Source: Streptomyces virginiae (GTDB taxonomy: Bacteria; Actinomycetota; Actinomycetes; Streptomycetales; Streptomycetaceae). Taken from it: 64,000 nt of DNA. Under the pieces are notes generated by a model that was given only the letters and a program-made list of their open reading frames with translations, had not been told where the DNA came from and did not search any database. A program made the position numbers and the translations under genes. Where the stretch lies: the NCBI RefSeq assembly GCF_000720455.1, contig NZ_JOAK01000024.1, positions 1 to 64,000 of the forward strand, written 5' to 3'. Numbering within the stretch: position 1 is the stretch's first letter; each line of letters opens with the position of its first letter. Shown here piece by piece: positions 8,473 to 16,159 of the stretch.

Positions 8473-8781
8473 CTAGACGGCCATTCCGTAGACGATCGTG
8501 AAGAGCGTGCCGAGGGAGCCGATGATGAAGACGCCCGTGAGGCCGGCCACGATCAGGCCCTTGCCCTGTTCCGCGCTGAACGTGTCGCGCAGGGCGGTCG
8601 CGCCGATGCGCTGTTTGGCCGCGCCCCAGATGGCGATGCCGAGGCAGAGGAGGATCGCCACGGCCATGACCACCTCGATCATGACCTTCGCTTCGTTGCC
8701 GAGACTGCCGAACGGCCCCCAGTTCGGGGCGATTCCGCCGATGATGGTGGTGATGTCGCCCTTTTCGGCTGCCAGGATCAT
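8473..8781 (-). CDS. Small two-helix pilin-like membrane protein (VirB2/TrbC type)
   Basis: About 102 residues with two long hydrophobic helices (near 34-55 and 73-98) joined by a short basic loop (AAKQRIGATAL). This is the architecture of VirB2/TrbC pilins and of small first-gene proteins in Gram-positive T4SS operons. ATG at 8781 is chosen; a GTG at 8790 preceded by AGGGGCG is an equally possible start, and a longer frame reaches 8841. It is the first gene of the operon, separated from the VirB8-like gene by 103 bases. Confidence 0.7.
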   Translation of the reverse strand: MILAAEKGDITTIIGGIAPNWGPFGSLGNEAKVMIEVVMAVAILLCLGIAIWGAAKQRIGATALRDTFSAEQGKGLIVAGLTGVFIIGSLGTLFTIVYGMAV

Positions 8782-9000
8782 GTAACTCACCGCCCCTGTA
8801 TGGGTAGTTCCGGAGGCCCGCTGCCCGACGGCAGGGGTCACGCACTATCTTCGCTGATGAAACCGCCGCCGTCGTCGACTTGTCGGCTCTCTTTACCCGA
8901 TCTCCCGGCCCGCGACCGGCTTCCGCGCTCTGACCTGGGCCGGGCTGCCGTCCATCCGCAAGAACGTGCGGTCACTCTGTGTATCACGGGGGGTGACGCC

Positions 9001-9015
9001 GGGCAATGATTGCCC
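9001..9015. promoter_or_regulatory. Perfect 15-bp palindrome in a 400-bp divergent intergenic region
   Basis: GGGCAATGATTGCCC has perfect 7-bp arms around a central G. It lies between the T4SS-like operon (start 8781) and the secreted protein gene (start 9185). I see no gene in 8782-9184; the region must carry both promoters. The regulator is unknown. Confidence 0.4.
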
Positions 9016-9184
9016 TCTCGGCGTACGGGGGGCGGGGCGAGTGGCCGCCGTTCGGAGCAGTGGGGTCGCGTGTCGTTGGGCCGAGTCGCTGACATAAGTC
9101 CGACATTCCGTCAGTATTCCATCCGTACGCCGGATCGCGGGTGAAGCTCCACGTCGTCAGCTGGGACGACGCAGGGAGTGAACG

Positions 9185-9760
9185 ATGGGTTCCGTGTTCG
9201 GGGCGGCTCGGCGCGTGTGGCCGGCCGGGGGTCTGGCCGTGCCGTTGGTGCTGGTCCTCGGGGGTGTTCAGGCGCCCGCGGCGGCCGCCGTGCGGGAGGC
9301 CGCGCCGGTGGTGGCCGAGGTGTGCGGAAAGACGGGGGCCGCTGCCGCGAAGGGCGGGCCGAAGGGGGCGGCGGGTGGCCGCGGTACGGCCTGTCCGGCG
9401 CCGCGCGGGGGGACGAAGCCGAAGGCCGAGCGGGGTCCGGCGGGGCCGCCGGGGCCGTGCGTGGACATCGACACGGTCGGGGTTCCGGGGTCGATGTCGG
9501 GTGCCGAGTACAGCGCGGCGCTGACCCGGGGGCGGACGTACGTCGGCTATCGCAGCGCGCCGACCGGTGCCTATGCGTGGAAGGACCTGACCAACCACCG
9601 GCAGACGCCGGGGTATCCGAGGAACGCCTGCGGGGTGGCCGTCAAGGTCGCCGACCGGGTCTACGTGAAGGTGCTCACCACCGCCGGGGCGGTGTTCGAG
9701 ACCTCGTGCACGCTGACGCTGACCTGCACCCTGGGCTGGGCCGCGGTCATCAATCCCTGA
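9185..9760 (+). CDS. Secreted hypothetical protein
   Basis: 191 residues with a Sec signal peptide (hydrophobic stretch about 13-35, likely cleavage after APAAAA). A Lys/Gly/Pro-rich spacer (residues 55-90) includes a short collagen-like run. The C-terminal domain carries four Cys residues, two of them in the motif CTLTLTC. A GCAGGGAGTG ribosome site precedes the ATG. No family was recognised. Confidence 0.75.
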   Translation: MGSVFGAARRVWPAGGLAVPLVLVLGGVQAPAAAAVREAAPVVAEVCGKTGAAAAKGGPKGAAGGRGTACPAPRGGTKPKAERGPAGPPGPCVDIDTVGVPGSMSGAEYSAALTRGRTYVGYRSAPTGAYAWKDLTNHRQTPGYPRNACGVAVKVADRVYVKVLTTAGAVFETSCTLTLTCTLGWAAVINP

Positions 9761-9799
9761 GGCCGCCGCGTTGTCAGTGGGGTGCGGCACGCTGAGGGG

Positions 9800-10969
9800 A
9801 TGACGACTACCTGGACTCTTGCGGATCTCGAGGCTGCCATTCGGGCGGGATGGTCCGCCGAGACCTGCGAGCCGGCCGACATCAGCCGGGTGCCCTGGAC
9901 TCCGGAGAATCCGGCCTGGGGGCAATGCGACATCACCGCCCTGGTCGTGCAGGACCTCGTGGGCGGGGACCTGGTGCTGGGCGAGGTGTTCCACGGGGGG
10001 CGGCAGGAGGGCTACCACTGGTGGAACCTGCTGCCCGGGGGCATCCGGGTCGATCTGACGCGGGAGCAGTTCCGGCGGGGTGAGACGGTCACGCCCGGGC
10101 GCGTGGTGAAGCGGCCGGGCGGGCGGCTGAAGCGGCGGTGGGAGGAGTACCAGCTGCTGCGGCAGCGGGTGATCGACAAGCTGGGGCCGTTGCCGGGGGT
10201 GATGGTGGCGCGGGACGGGCGGCGCCTGGCCTACACGGATTTCGGCGGGCCGGGCGCGCCGCTGCTGGCGCTGCACGGGCACTTCGGGGCGGGGGCGGAC
10301 TTCGAGCGGCTGGCCCGGGAGGTGGGTCCGGCGTGGCGGGTGATCGCCCTGGACCAGCGTGGGCAGGGGGATTCCGACCGGGCGGGGGAGTACACGCGGG
10401 AGGGGTACGTCGCGGACGCGGCGGCGCTGCTGGAGCACGTGGGGCTGGGGCCCGCGGTGGTGCTGGGGCATTCGCTGGGCGGGGTCAACGCCTACCAGCT
10501 GGCCGCGCGGCGGCCGGACCTCGTGCGGGCGGTGGTGGTCGAGGACATCGGTGCGGTGGTCGACGGCGACCTGTCGTTCGCGCGGGCCTGGCCGCGGCGG
10601 GCCACGACCCGGGCCGGTTTCCTGGCGGGGCTGGGGAGCTCCGCGCCGTATCTGGAGGGGGCGGTACGGGAGTACCCGGACGGGTGGGGGACCGCGTTCG
10701 AGGTGGAGGACATGGTCGAGTCCCAGCAGGGGCTGAACGGTGACCACTGGGGGGACTGGCTGGCGGTGCGGACGCCGACGCTGCTGGTGCGGGGGGACCG
10801 CAGCGGGGTGCTGTCGGCGGAGCACGCGCGGGAGATGACGGTGCGCAGGGCGGGGGTGCGGCTGGTGGAGTTGCCGGCGGGGCACGCGGTGCGGGTGGGG
10901 GACCCGGAGGGGTACTTCGCCGCCGTGCGGGCCTTCTTGGCGCGGGTGGGGCGGGGAGCGGCTGTGTGA
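9800..10969 (+). CDS. YunG-family domain fused to an alpha/beta hydrolase
   Basis: 389 residues. Residues 1 to about 115 match the small YunG family (motifs WTPENPAWGQCDITALVVQD, GYHWWN, DLTREQF). Residues from about 135 form a complete alpha/beta hydrolase: oxyanion region LALHGHFG, nucleophile elbow GHSLGG with the catalytic Ser, and the late His in LPAGHAVRV. The frame is uninterrupted across the junction. Start choice is uncertain: ATG at 9800 has AGGGG immediately before it, and a GTG lies at 9782. The substrate is unknown. Confidence 0.82.
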   Translation: MTTTWTLADLEAAIRAGWSAETCEPADISRVPWTPENPAWGQCDITALVVQDLVGGDLVLGEVFHGGRQEGYHWWNLLPGGIRVDLTREQFRRGETVTPGRVVKRPGGRLKRRWEEYQLLRQRVIDKLGPLPGVMVARDGRRLAYTDFGGPGAPLLALHGHFGAGADFERLAREVGPAWRVIALDQRGQGDSDRAGEYTREGYVADAAALLEHVGLGPAVVLGHSLGGVNAYQLAARRPDLVRAVVVEDIGAVVDGDLSFARAWPRRATTRAGFLAGLGSSAPYLEGAVREYPDGWGTAFEVEDMVESQQGLNGDHWGDWLAVRTPTLLVRGDRSGVLSAEHAREMTVRRAGVRLVELPAGHAVRVGDPEGYFAAVRAFLARVGRGAAV

Positions 10970-10979
10970 TCTCGGCTGG

Positions 10980-11011
10980 TCGCCGGGTCGCCGGGTCGCC
11001 GGATCGCCGGA
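10980..11011. repeat. Four tandem 8-bp repeats
   Basis: TCGCCGGG, TCGCCGGG, TCGCCGGA and TCGCCGGA follow head to tail immediately after the hydrolase stop. The rest of the 238-bp gap up to the sigma-factor gene holds no gene I can support. It contains a GTGACGCAGGTCAC near-palindrome about 50 bases before the sigma start. Confidence 0.85.
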
Positions 11012-11207
11012 TCGGGGCGTCGTGGGTCGCCCCTTCGCGGGGCGTAGTCGCCGGGGCGTGGGGCCGCGGTCGTGTGCGTCGTGCGGCCCTGGGGGTGGTC
11101 GGGCGGTGAGTGGTTCGTAGGGTGCTCCTGGGCTGCCCGGCGGGCGTGACGCAGGTCACGGGAACTCTGTCGGGGGTGCCGGACAGCCGACAGGAGTGAC
11201 CACAGAG

Positions 11208-11834
11208 ATGCGAACCCGGGTGCGGTCCGGTGATCCGGACGCCTATGCGGAGCTGTTCGACAGCTACTCCCGCACCCTCTACAACCATGCCTTCCGGATG
11301 ACCGGGGACTGGGCCGTCGCGGAGGACGTCATGTCGGCGGCCTTCCTGGAGGCGTGGCGGCTGCGCGGCACGGTCGATCCCGAGGGCGGCTCCCTCCGGC
11401 CCTGGCTCCTGGGGATCACCACCAACATCGCCCGCAACCACTGCCGCAGCAACCGCCGCTTCCGGGCCGCCGCCGCGGTGGCCGCGGCGGCGGCGGGTGC
11501 CGCGGCCGTGCCCGATCACGCCGAGGAGGTGGCCGGGCGGCTGGACGACCGGCGGCAGATCGCGGCCACGCTGGCGCAGTTGAGCGCGCTGCGCCGGCCC
11601 GAGCGTGAAGTCCTCCTGCTGTGCCTGTGCGAGGGCCTGGAGTACGCCGAGGCCGCCCGGGTCCTCGGCATTCCGGTGGGAACCGTGCGTTCCAGGCTGT
11701 CGCGGGCCCGTACGAAGCTGCGCAAGCTCGCCGACGCGGAACTGAAGAAGAACGGACGGGAACTCGCGGCCCGGTCCCGACAGGCATATGAGGACCGCGC
11801 GAAGGCGGTCCGGTCCGCACAGGAGGGAATCTGA
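11208..11834 (+). CDS. ECF-type RNA polymerase sigma factor
   Basis: 208 residues with sigma region 2 (YSRTLYNHAFRMTGDWAVAEDVMSAAF) and region 4 (LSALRRPEREVLLL and a helix-turn-helix GLEYAEAARVLGIPVGTVRS). They are joined by an unusually Ala-rich linker. The ATG at 11208 is 11 bases after AGGAG; a GTG at 11196 overlaps that ribosome site and is less likely. It overlaps by one base the gene at 11834, which encodes a membrane protein probably controlling it. A GGGAACT element 40-50 bases upstream could be an ECF -35, which would imply autoregulation (weak). Confidence 0.92.
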   Translation: MRTRVRSGDPDAYAELFDSYSRTLYNHAFRMTGDWAVAEDVMSAAFLEAWRLRGTVDPEGGSLRPWLLGITTNIARNHCRSNRRFRAAAAVAAAAAGAAAVPDHAEEVAGRLDDRRQIAATLAQLSALRRPEREVLLLCLCEGLEYAEAARVLGIPVGTVRSRLSRARTKLRKLADAELKKNGRELAARSRQAYEDRAKAVRSAQEGI

Positions 11835-12943
11835 TGAACGCCGACCTTTCCCGGCGCCGCCCGGCCGGCCGGGAGGAGGACTCGCTCCCCCTGCCGTTCG
11901 CCGAACGGGAACTTCCCGCGGGCCGCCACCAGTTCCACAAGGAGCGACTGATGGCGCAGATCCACGAAGACCTCCGAGCCGCCGACGCCGGCCCCGCGAC
12001 CGTCCGTGGGACGAGGGCGCGCGGCCCCTTCCTGCGCAGTGCGGTCCTCGTGCCCGCCGGGGCCTTCGCCCTGGCCGGCGCGCTCGCCGCCGGCTTCCTC
12101 ACCTACGTGGACGGGGGCGGCGCGGACGGAGCCGGCTCCACCATCGCCACGGGTCCGGCGATGACCACCCGGATCGGCACCGCCGACGCCAAGGGCACGC
12201 CGCAGCTCCTGGACCGCATCTCCCTGGCGGCCGCCACGTCCGGCGGTGCGCCGAAGGTGCGCGCGGACCAGTTCATCTACATCGGCAGCAAGACGGCCAC
12301 CACGTACGTGAAGACCGTCGGGGACAAGAGCACCCTGGTCAGCCAGGAGCTTCACATGCGACACCAGTGGAACTCCCCGGACGGCCTCGACGGCTGGCTG
12401 ATCGAGCCCGGCAACACCGGCCCGAAGGGCGTGACGCTGGCGGGAAAGAACGAGAAGGGTGAGACGCCCACGCCGTACCTGAACGCGCCCAGCCACAACT
12501 ACCTCGCCACGCTGCCCACCGACCCCGACGTGCTCCTGAGGAAGATCTACGAGGAGACCCGGGGGATGGGCACCGGACCCGATCAGGAGGCCTTCACCAC
12601 GATCGGCGACCTGTTGCGGGGCACGTACCCGTCGGCCGAGCTGGCGGCCGCGCTCTACAAGACCGCGGCGAAGATCCCGGGGGTGGTGACCGTGGAGGAC
12701 GCGGTCGACGCCGCGGGCCGTCACGGGATCGCGGTCGCCCGGCTGGAGGAGAAGACCGGGCAGCGGGAGGAGTGGATCTTCGACCGGGAGACGCTCGCGT
12801 TCCTCGGGGAGCGGGTCGTCCAGGTGCAGGGTGAGGCCGGCGAGGAGGGGCTGATCAAGCCGGGCACGGTCGTGTCCACCAGTGCCGTGGTGAGCCGGGC
12901 CGTCGTCGACCGGTTGAAGGAGGTTCCGGGGTCGGCCGGCTGA
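11834..12943 (+). CDS. CU044_5270-type membrane protein, partner of the ECF sigma factor
   Basis: 369 residues. A cytoplasmic N-terminal part (1 to about 65, with FHKERLMAQIHEDL) is followed by one membrane helix at about 68-92 and a large extracytoplasmic domain. This is the layout of the CU044_5270 family that regularly follows ECF sigma genes in actinobacteria. It probably holds the sigma factor at the membrane or senses envelope state (inference; no zinc anti-sigma HxxxCxxC motif is visible). Coupling is by a one-base TGATG overlap, with AGGAGGGA upstream. Confidence 0.8.
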   Translation: MNADLSRRRPAGREEDSLPLPFAERELPAGRHQFHKERLMAQIHEDLRAADAGPATVRGTRARGPFLRSAVLVPAGAFALAGALAAGFLTYVDGGGADGAGSTIATGPAMTTRIGTADAKGTPQLLDRISLAAATSGGAPKVRADQFIYIGSKTATTYVKTVGDKSTLVSQELHMRHQWNSPDGLDGWLIEPGNTGPKGVTLAGKNEKGETPTPYLNAPSHNYLATLPTDPDVLLRKIYEETRGMGTGPDQEAFTTIGDLLRGTYPSAELAAALYKTAAKIPGVVTVEDAVDAAGRHGIAVARLEEKTGQREEWIFDRETLAFLGERVVQVQGEAGEEGLIKPGTVVSTSAVVSRAVVDRLKEVPGSAG

Positions 12944-13009
12944 CCCTTCGCTGGCCGCGGGCTCGGCGGATCCGGGGCCTGCCGGTGCGTTGCCGGGTGC
13001 GGCGCCGTT

Positions 13010-13216
13010 GCGGGGGCGCTGCCCCCGGGCCCCCGCGCCTCAAACGCCGGCGGGGCTGGAAGAGCGGGGCTCCGCCCCCGGGTCCCCGCGCCTCAAACGC
13101 CGGCGGGGCTGGAAGAGCGGGGCTCCGCCCCGGGCCCCGCGCCTCAAACGCCGGCGGGGCTGGAAGAGCGGGGCCCCGCCCCGGGCGAAGGTCGGGGCTC
13201 CGCCCCGGGGCCCGTG
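13010..13216. repeat. Tandem copies of a GC-rich intergenic element between convergent genes
   Basis: About four units of roughly 52-53 bp start near 13010, 13063, 13115 and 13167, the last one partial. Each has a GGGGCTCCGCCCC-type hairpin and then CCGCGCCTCAAACGCCGGCG. They fill the space between the stop at 12943 and the convergent stop at 13235. The same element occurs at 32129 and, in coding form, at 2533-2797. Both strands could form strong hairpins, so it may end transcription from both sides. Confidence 0.9.
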
Positions 13217-13234
13217 CGTCGAGTGCAGGCCGGG

Positions 13235-14044
13235 TCAGGTCCAGTGGGTGGGGCGGGTGAGGGTGCGGGGGATGTGGGTCTTCGGGTCGCCGTGGGCCGC
13301 GTTCAGTTGGGGCTGGGTGAGGAAGACGGCTCCGCGGAGGTCCGCGCCGCGCAGGTTCGCGTCGCGGAGGTCCGCGCCGATCAGGTCGGCGGTGCGCAGG
13401 TCGGCGCGGGAGAGGTCGGCGGCGATCAGGTAGGCGCCGCGGAGGTTCGCCCCGCGCAGGTTCGCCCCGGAGAGGCGGGCGCCCATCAGGTCGGCGCCGC
13501 GGTGGTTCTTCTTGCGGCCCGGGACCTTGGCGCGGACCAGCTCGCTGGTCTTCAGGAGCAGCGTGTTGATCCGTCCCCGCAGGGCCGTGACGTCCAGGTC
13601 CGCGAGGGCGGCGGCGTCGGCGCGCGTCCACTGCTCCGTCTCGGCGAGCACGCGGCGCAGCTCGGGGTGGACCGGGGCGGCGTCGGGGAGGGCCAGCGCC
13701 TGGTCCACGTAGAAGAGCAGCTCGTGCAGCTGTCGCATCACCGGGAAGACGTCGAACATCTCGCCGCGGGTCTCGGGGTGGGTGCGCCAATCGCGGCCGC
13801 CGAAGGTGACCTGGGAGACCTGCTGGCCCGCGCCGAAGCAGTCGAAGACGGTGCAGCCCGGGAAGCCCTGGTCGCGCAGCCGGGTGTGGATGCCGCAGCG
13901 GAAGTCCTCCCGGAGGTTCTTGCAGGGGGTTCCGGCGGGCTTGTTCACGGCGAAGTCGGTGGACTTGGCGAAGGGCAGGGCGACGCAGCAGAGCGCGAAG
14001 CAGTTCGCGCAGTCGGCTTGCAGGAGGGGCAGGCTGTGGGACAC
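13235..14044 (-). CDS. Pentapeptide-repeat protein with Cys-rich N-terminal domain
   Basis: 269 residues. The N-terminal region has several Cys (CANCFALCC near 12-20, then [11 protein letters not shown]) that could bind metal. Residues about 185-250 hold roughly thirteen A(D/N)LR(G/T)-type pentapeptide repeats, which fold as a right-handed quadrilateral beta-helix. Known members with such repeats can mimic DNA, but many have no known role, and none is claimed here. The ATG start is 4 bases before the next upstream gene's stop at 14049, so the two are probably co-transcribed. Confidence 0.85.
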   Translation of the reverse strand: MSHSLPLLQADCANCFALCCVALPFAKSTDFAVNKPAGTPCKNLREDFRCGIHTRLRDQGFPGCTVFDCFGAGQQVSQVTFGGRDWRTHPETRGEMFDVFPVMRQLHELLFYVDQALALPDAAPVHPELRRVLAETEQWTRADAAALADLDVTALRGRINTLLLKTSELVRAKVPGRKKNHRGADLMGARLSGANLRGANLRGAYLIAADLSRADLRTADLIGADLRDANLRGADLRGAVFLTQPQLNAAHGDPKTHIPRTLTRPTHWT

Positions 14045-14048
14045 GCCT

Positions 14049-14549
14049 TCATTGTCGTCGGTCGGACGCGGTGAGGCGCATCCGGTGGACGCTCCAGGGC
14101 GTGCCGTCGACGGTCTCGACGGCTTCGAGGGTCGCCGTCGTGCGGAAGCCGAGCTTCTCGTAGATGCGCAGCGCCGCCGTGTTGTGGGTCCACACGCCCA
14201 GGGCGATCTCCGGGAGGGCCAGCTCGTCGAAGCCGACGGAGACGGCGAGGGAGACGAGCCGCTCGCCCAGACCCCGGCCGCGGGCCCCGGGGGCGATCAG
14301 GACGCGGCCCAGGCGGCCGTCGGCGAGGGAGACGTGCCCGAGCGGGGTGCCGTCCGGGGACACCCCGGTCCACGTGCGGCGGCCGGGCTCGGCGGCATAC
14401 GCGATGAGCTGGGCGTCGTCCAGGGGCCAGCGGAAGTTCGGACCGGCCCAGGTCATGAGGTCGGTGGGGCCCGAGAGCCAGCTGCGCAGCGTGGGGGCGT
14501 CGGCGGCCGGGTGGAACGGGCGCAGGGCGAGGGGCTGTGGAAGGTCCAT
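14049..14549 (-). CDS. GNAT family N-acetyltransferase
   Basis: 166 residues. The acetyl-CoA binding region is [17 protein letters not shown] (about 88-104), followed by [18 protein letters not shown]. It resembles ribosomal-protein-type acetyltransferases in layout ([16 protein letters not shown] near the start), but the substrate is not determinable. It is the first gene of a probable two-gene transcript with the pentapeptide-repeat gene, divergent from the LysE-type exporter. Confidence 0.85.
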   Translation of the reverse strand: MDLPQPLALRPFHPAADAPTLRSWLSGPTDLMTWAGPNFRWPLDDAQLIAYAAEPGRRTWTGVSPDGTPLGHVSLADGRLGRVLIAPGARGRGLGERLVSLAVSVGFDELALPEIALGVWTHNTAALRIYEKLGFRTTATLEAVETVDGTPWSVHRMRLTASDRRQ

Positions 14550-14612
14550 GCCTCAAGTGTGTGCCACGGGAAGGGGGTTGATCGAGAGGGGAGGGGCGGC
14601 GAGCATCGCCGT

Positions 14613-15221
14613 ATGACAGAAGTGATCGCAGTCGCCGTCATCACCATGCTCGCCGTGATCAGTCCGGGTGCGGACTTCGCCATGGTCGTGCGCAACAGCT
14701 ATCTCTACGGGCGGCCCACGGGGCTGTTCGCCGCAGCCGGGGTCGCGGCCGGGGTGCTGGTCCACGTCTCGTACACGATGCTGGGGGTCGGTCTGCTGAT
14801 CGCCTCCTCCACCGCGCTGTTCACCGTGATCAAGCTGGCGGGTGCGGCGTATCTGGTGTGGATCGGGATACGGACCTTCCGGGCGCGGGCGGAGGTGACC
14901 GTGGACCTGGAGTCGAAGCCGCAGCTGACCCGGCTGGGGGCGATGCGGTCGGGGTTCCTGACCAACGTGCTCAATCCGAAGACGACGTTGTTCGTGGTGT
15001 CGACCTTCACGCAGGTGGTCGATCCGGGGACGCCGCTGTGGCAGCAGGCCGGCTACGGGCTGTTCATGTCGGCGGCGCACCTGGGGTGGTTCGGCGCGGT
15101 GGCGGTGTTCTTCTCCGTCTCCAGTCTGCGTGATCGGATGCTGAAGGCGCAGAAGACGCTGAACCGGGCCATCGGGTCGGTGCTGGTGGGGCTGGGGGTG
15201 GGGCTGGGGTTCGCCCGCTGA
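14613..15221 (+). CDS. LysE/RhtB family amino-acid exporter
   Basis: 202 residues, about six membrane helices. The N-terminal SPGADFAMVVRNSYLYGRPTG is the conserved signature of the LysE/RhtB superfamily (residues 14-34). A second conserved segment is GFLTNVLNPKTTLFVVSTF. Members export amino acids or homoserine-type compounds across the plasma membrane; specificity cannot be read. The ATG at 14613 begins the conserved region; a longer frame upstream is the shadow of other genes. Confidence 0.88.
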   Translation: MTEVIAVAVITMLAVISPGADFAMVVRNSYLYGRPTGLFAAAGVAAGVLVHVSYTMLGVGLLIASSTALFTVIKLAGAAYLVWIGIRTFRARAEVTVDLESKPQLTRLGAMRSGFLTNVLNPKTTLFVVSTFTQVVDPGTPLWQQAGYGLFMSAAHLGWFGAVAVFFSVSSLRDRMLKAQKTLNRAIGSVLVGLGVGLGFAR

Positions 15222-15259
15222 CCCTTCGCGGAGGGCTGGTGGACGTGGTTACCAGTCGG

Positions 15260-15265
15260 TAGCGT
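15260..15265 (+). promoter_or_regulatory. Probable -10 element (leaderless promoter)
   Basis: TAGCGT lies 7 bases before the ATG at 15273 and no ribosome site intervenes. The spacing puts transcription start at or next to the start codon. Confidence 0.45.
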
Positions 15266-15272
15266 GACGGTC

Positions 15273-16076
15273 ATGGGTACTGCCGAGGGGTGCGAGGGGT
15301 TCTTCGAGCGGGTCGGTCCCGGGCGGTTCCGGGCCACCGAGTACACGCGCGGGCCGTGGGACGCGGGCTCGCAGCACGCCGGTCCGCCGGCCGCGCTGCT
15401 GGGGCGGGCCGTCGAGGAGCGGCCGGGTGCGCGCGCGGACATGCGGATCGCCCGGATCACCTACGAGATCCTGCGCCCGGTGCCGATCGGCGAGCTGGAG
15501 GTCACCACCGGCGTGCTGCGCTCGGGGCGCAGCACCGAGGTGGTCGAGGCGGCGCTCGGCCCGGTGGGCGCGCCGCCCGTGATGCTGGCGCGGGCCCTGC
15601 GGATCCGGGTCGCCGAGGAGTCGGTACCGGCCGTGGTGAGCGGGCCGCAGCTGCCGGCGCCGGGCGAGGTGGAGGTGACGCCGTTCTTCCCGGTGCCGTG
15701 GGAGACCGGCTACCACTCGGCGATGGAGACCCGGTTCACCGAGGGCGCCTTCGTCGAACCGGGCCCCGGCACGTGCTGGATGCGGATGAAGGTGCCGCTG
15801 ATCGCCGGGGAGGAGACCAGGCCGCTGGACCGGGTGCTGATCGCCGCCGACTCGGGCAACGGGATCAGCGCGGTGATGGACTTCGGGGCGTACGTCTTCA
15901 TCAACAGCGACCTGACCGTCCACCTGCACCGCCACCCGGTGGGCGAGTGGGCGTGCGTGCAGGCCCGTACGAGCGTGGACGCGGCCGGCATCGGCCTGGC
16001 GGACGCGCAGCTCCACGACGAGAAGGGCCCGATCGGGCGGAGCGCGCAGAGCCTGTACGTCGCGCCGCGCGCATAA
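15273..16076 (+). CDS. Thioesterase family protein (hotdog fold, TesB-like)
   Basis: 267 residues with a double-hotdog layout. The N-terminal half has the conserved SQHAGPPAALLGRAVE stretch, and the C-terminal half has the DSGNGISAVMDF and WACVQARTSVDAAGIGLADAQLHDEKGPIGRSAQ region typical of acyl-CoA thioesterase-like proteins. The Ala/Gly substitutions make the exact acyl-CoA substrate unpredictable. The ATG at 15273 is favoured because of the -10 spacing; GTG at 15264 is in frame. Confidence 0.83.
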   Translation: MGTAEGCEGFFERVGPGRFRATEYTRGPWDAGSQHAGPPAALLGRAVEERPGARADMRIARITYEILRPVPIGELEVTTGVLRSGRSTEVVEAALGPVGAPPVMLARALRIRVAEESVPAVVSGPQLPAPGEVEVTPFFPVPWETGYHSAMETRFTEGAFVEPGPGTCWMRMKVPLIAGEETRPLDRVLIAADSGNGISAVMDFGAYVFINSDLTVHLHRHPVGEWACVQARTSVDAAGIGLADAQLHDEKGPIGRSAQSLYVAPRA

Positions 16077-16146
16077 GCGCTCCCGGCGCCGCGGTCGCGG
16101 CCGTTTTCCTTCTCAACCCGGCGCCGTGGCACGCAAGTCGGTATGG

Positions 16147-16152
16147 CAGGCT
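16147..16152 (+). promoter_or_regulatory. Probable -10 element (leaderless promoter)
   Basis: CAGGCT lies 7 bases before the ATG of the Ser/Thr kinase gene at 16160, again without a ribosome site. Confidence 0.35.
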
Positions 16153-16159
16153 CGTGCCA

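Noticed and set aside
15290..16159. N-terminal extension of the Ser/Thr kinase
   Set aside because: It overlaps the thioesterase gene in another frame; the kinase domain begins right after the ATG at 16160.
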